This document shows positions 6,086 to 7,905 of a stretch of DNA of 7,905 bases, piece after piece. The DNA comes from Candidatus Zixiibacteriota bacterium (lineage in GTDB: Bacteria; Zixibacteria; MSB-5A5; GN15; PGXB01): positions 1 to 7,905 of the forward strand of contig DAOWOO010000050.1 of assembly GCA_030642025.1 (NCBI GenBank). Reading direction: 5' to 3'. The notes below the pieces were generated by a model. It was not told where the DNA came from, did no database searches, and saw only the letters and a list, made by a program, of their open reading frames with translations. A program made the position numbers and the translations under genes. Position 1 is the stretch's first letter; every line of letters starts with the position of its first letter.

Positions 6086-7135
6086 TCAACTGCTGAAACA
6101 AACCCCTGTCCGTTGGCCGAAAATATGGGCGCGGTCCGTGCGGACGATAAAACGGATATTGTCGCCGATTTTGCACCGGCCCGATTCACCAATCGCCGTC
6201 ATGGAAAAATCGAGATACCTGAATGTCACCAGCGCGCGGTTGCCCAGGTACTCCAGCCCGGTAACGTCGCCTTTGAGTGTACCATCGGGACCGATCAGAA
6301 TATCCTCCGGGCGGATACCGATAGTAACCTCGGACGAATCATAATCCGACGGTACAAAAGCAATCGAAAGATTGAACGGCTCGATACGGTTATCGCTTAT
6401 TGTACCATCGATGAGGTTTATTTTCGGCGTTCCGACAAACGAAGCCACAAAAAGATCAGCCGGGTTATTGTAAATATCATTGGCCGTCCCGATCTGCCGG
6501 ATTTTCCCTGATTCGATAACCACCAGCCGGTCGGCCATGGTCAACGCCTCGGTCTGGTCATGGGTGACGTAGATAGTCGTGGTCGCGAGATTTTTCTGAA
6601 GCTCCACCAGCTCCCGGCGCATTTTAGCCCGCAGGTCGGCATCGAGATTGGACAGCGGCTCATCGAGAAGGTATAAATCGGGCTGGCGGATAATCGCCCG
6701 TCCCAGCGCCACTCTCTGCCTCTGTCCGCCGGACAACTGCGCCGGACGAGCGGTCAACCGGTCTGACAGGCCGATCATCGAGGCGATATTAAGCACCCGG
6801 TTTTTGATTTCTTTTCGGTTCGTCTTGGCAATCTTAAGCGGAAAGGCCAAATTCTGCTCGACAGTCATGTGCGGATACAGCGCATAATTTTGAAATACCA
6901 GTGCCACTTTTCGTTTACGAGGCGGGAGCCGGTCAACGCGGGTGGAGCCGATCCAGATTTCCCCGGAATCGGGTTCATCGAGTCCGGCGATAAGACGCAG
7001 GAGGGTTGACTTGCCGCACCCCGATGGTCCCAGTATGACCACCAACTCACCATCGTCGGTTTTTAAATTTACATCACTTAAAACCGGCTGTTTATCGAAC
7101 GACTTATTAAGCCTTATTATATTTATCCGGGGCAT
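6086..7135 (-). CDS. ABC transporter ATP-binding protein, MalK/UgpC (CUT1) type
   Basis: This is a cytoplasmic ATPase of the kind that powers sugar or glycerol-phosphate importers. Motifs over 349 residues are Walker A GPSGCGKST (36-44), Q-loop Gln82 in VFQNYALYPHMTV, signature LSGGQRQRVALGRA (134-147), Walker B LYLLDEP (154-160), D-loop SNLD (162-165) and H-loop His192 in VTHDQTEAL. From about 235 to the end is the regulatory OB-fold region of the MalK/TOBE type, with GIRPEDILIG (273-282). It appears complete and active. It begins 15 bases after the recF stop, probably in one transcript. I see no GGAG-like site before the ATG (the bases are CTATATTCAGAAT), so translation may depend on coupling to recF. 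No permease or binding protein is adjacent; such ATPases can serve several importers encoded elsewhere. Confidence 0.93.
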   Translation of the reverse strand: MPRINIIRLNKSFDKQPVLSDVNLKTDDGELVVILGPSGCGKSTLLRLIAGLDEPDSGEIWIGSTRVDRLPPRKRKVALVFQNYALYPHMTVEQNLAFPLKIAKTNRKEIKNRVLNIASMIGLSDRLTARPAQLSGGQRQRVALGRAIIRQPDLYLLDEPLSNLDADLRAKMRRELVELQKNLATTTIYVTHDQTEALTMADRLVVIESGKIRQIGTANDIYNNPADLFVASFVGTPKINLIDGTISDNRIEPFNLSIAFVPSDYDSSEVTIGIRPEDILIGPDGTLKGDVTGLEYLGNRALVTFRYLDFSMTAIGESGRCKIGDNIRFIVRTDRAHIFGQRTGVCFSS

Positions 7136-7150
7136 ATTCTGAATATAGGT

Positions 7151-7905
7151 TTATTCTTCGTTTACAGCACCGTCTATTATTCGAAATTTTCGGCTGTTTT
7201 CCGCCAGCTTTTCCGGCACGGTCGAGGCAGTCGTTAAAAACAATTGCCCGAAACCGCTTAAAGCGTCAGTCACGGCCGCCTGCCGCCGGGCGTCAAGCTC
7301 GGCAAAGATTTCATCGAGAAGAAGTATCGGCGTTATATTCCTGACATTTTTAAGGTAGTTAAACACGGCCAGTTTCAACGACACCGCCGCCGTGCGAAGT
7401 TCTCCCTGGGAACCGTGTGATCGGGCCGAAAGTTCACCAATGGAAAAATCTATATCATCCCGGTGCGGACCGACCATAGCGGTTTGTATTACTCGCTCCC
7501 GCTCATGGTAACGCTTCAGCTTGCGGTAAAACGCTCTTTCAACATCTTCGAGATCCAACTCTTCATCGGGAAGGGTTACTGACGGCAGGTATTTAATGCC
7601 AAGCAACTGACCGCCTGACATTTTGTTGTAATACTCCGACGCCGATTCAGCCAGCGCTTGAAGAAATCCGAGACGAGCGAAAGTAACCCGTGAACCATAT
7701 TTTACCAGAAGTTCATCAAACGAGCACTCGCTGTTTTGGTTGTTCTGTTTCAGAAAGGCGTTTTTCTGAGCTAGGACTTTCTGATAATCGCCCAGGTCGG
7801 ACAGGTACCTCGCCGAAGCCTGCGACAGATAGATATTTATAAACTCCCGACGTCTGGTCGGGGCTCCAGCCAGGATATATGAATCCTCCGGCCCCGTTAA
7901 CACAA
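7151..7905 (-). CDS. recF: DNA replication/repair protein RecF, N-terminal part outside window
   Basis: RecF is an SMC-like ATPase that, with RecO and RecR, loads RecA at single-strand gaps. The visible 250 or so residues are the C-terminal two thirds. They open with LTGPEDSYILAGAPTRRREF, the family's VVFSPEDL...G.P..RR region, so the GTG at 7901-7903 is internal and the gene continues past the right edge. Counting from that GTG, further marks are YLSDLGDYQKVLAQKN (33-48), GPHRDD (145-150), the ABC signature SHGSQGELR (162-170) and Walker B ILLLDE (193-198) followed by the D-loop FAELD (200-204). The N-terminal Walker A is not in view. It is likely cotranscribed with the downstream ATPase gene rather than with gyrB, the common neighbour in many bacteria. 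Confidence 0.95.
   Translation of the reverse strand, partial: VLTGPEDSYILAGAPTRRREFINIYLSQASARYLSDLGDYQKVLAQKNAFLKQNNQNSECSFDELLVKYGSRVTFARLGFLQALAESASEYYNKMSGGQLLGIKYLPSVTLPDEELDLEDVERAFYRKLKRYHERERVIQTAMVGPHRDDIDFSIGELSARSHGSQGELRTAAVSLKLAVFNYLKNVRNITPILLLDEIFAELDARRQAAVTDALSGFGQLFLTTASTVPEKLAENSRKFRIIDGAVNEE

Noticed and set aside
7151..7903. Taking the GTG at 7901-7903 as the start of a 250-residue RecF
   Set aside because: The sequence there corresponds to the middle of RecF; the Walker A half is missing and the frame is still open at the window edge.

Overview
The window reads as a chromosomal segment of a bacterium of moderate GC content (I estimate mid-forties percent by eye) that uses ATG, GTG and TTG starts and clear GGAGG-type ribosome binding sites. 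Genes are short-spaced and on both strands. The mixture of a group III, pyrophosphate-type phosphofructokinase, recF, a NatA/NatB-like exporter and a MalK-type ATPase would suit an uncultured diderm lineage of the FCB/Zixibacteria kind. That placement is an impression from sequence style, not a demonstrated assignment. I see no tRNA, rRNA, CRISPR array, transposase or phage gene.

Left part, plus strand (1-2447): the end of a response-regulator receiver domain with an atypical active site; a 232-bp gap with a possible sigma70-type promoter; a complete 400-residue phosphofructokinase whose active-site residues (GGDDT and PKTMDND) point to pyrophosphate as phosphoryl donor; a 35-residue hydrophobic microprotein overlapping a long imperfect inverted repeat; and a 124-residue four-helix membrane protein of unknown function preceded by a 14-bp perfect palindrome.

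Middle, minus strand (4710-2484): a two-gene ABC-2 exporter operon. The ATPase and the permease overlap by 8 bases, and the permease's ribosome binding site lies inside the ATPase gene. Upstream is a roughly 300-bp stretch without a convincing gene. It holds a 7-2-7 dyad and, further up, a pair of mutually exclusive hairpins, one of them a terminator-like stem with a T run on the minus strand. This is the arrangement expected of a transcription attenuator.

Plus strand 5009-5922: a remnant of lipB (octanoyltransferase) in which the first about 30 residues are joined, out of frame, to the last about 25, so the whole catalytic core is missing. It is followed by an intact class I O-methyltransferase of the COMT/TrmR type.

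Right part, minus strand (7905-6086): the C-terminal 250 or so residues of RecF, followed after 15 bases by a complete MalK/UgpC-type ABC ATPase with no permease or binding protein in view.

Most of the window is ordinary housekeeping and transport. I find no complete new multi-gene system. The observations most worth following are the lipB relic, the attenuator-like leader of the exporter, the pyrophosphate signature of the phosphofructokinase, and the small hydrophobic ORF inside an inverted repeat.
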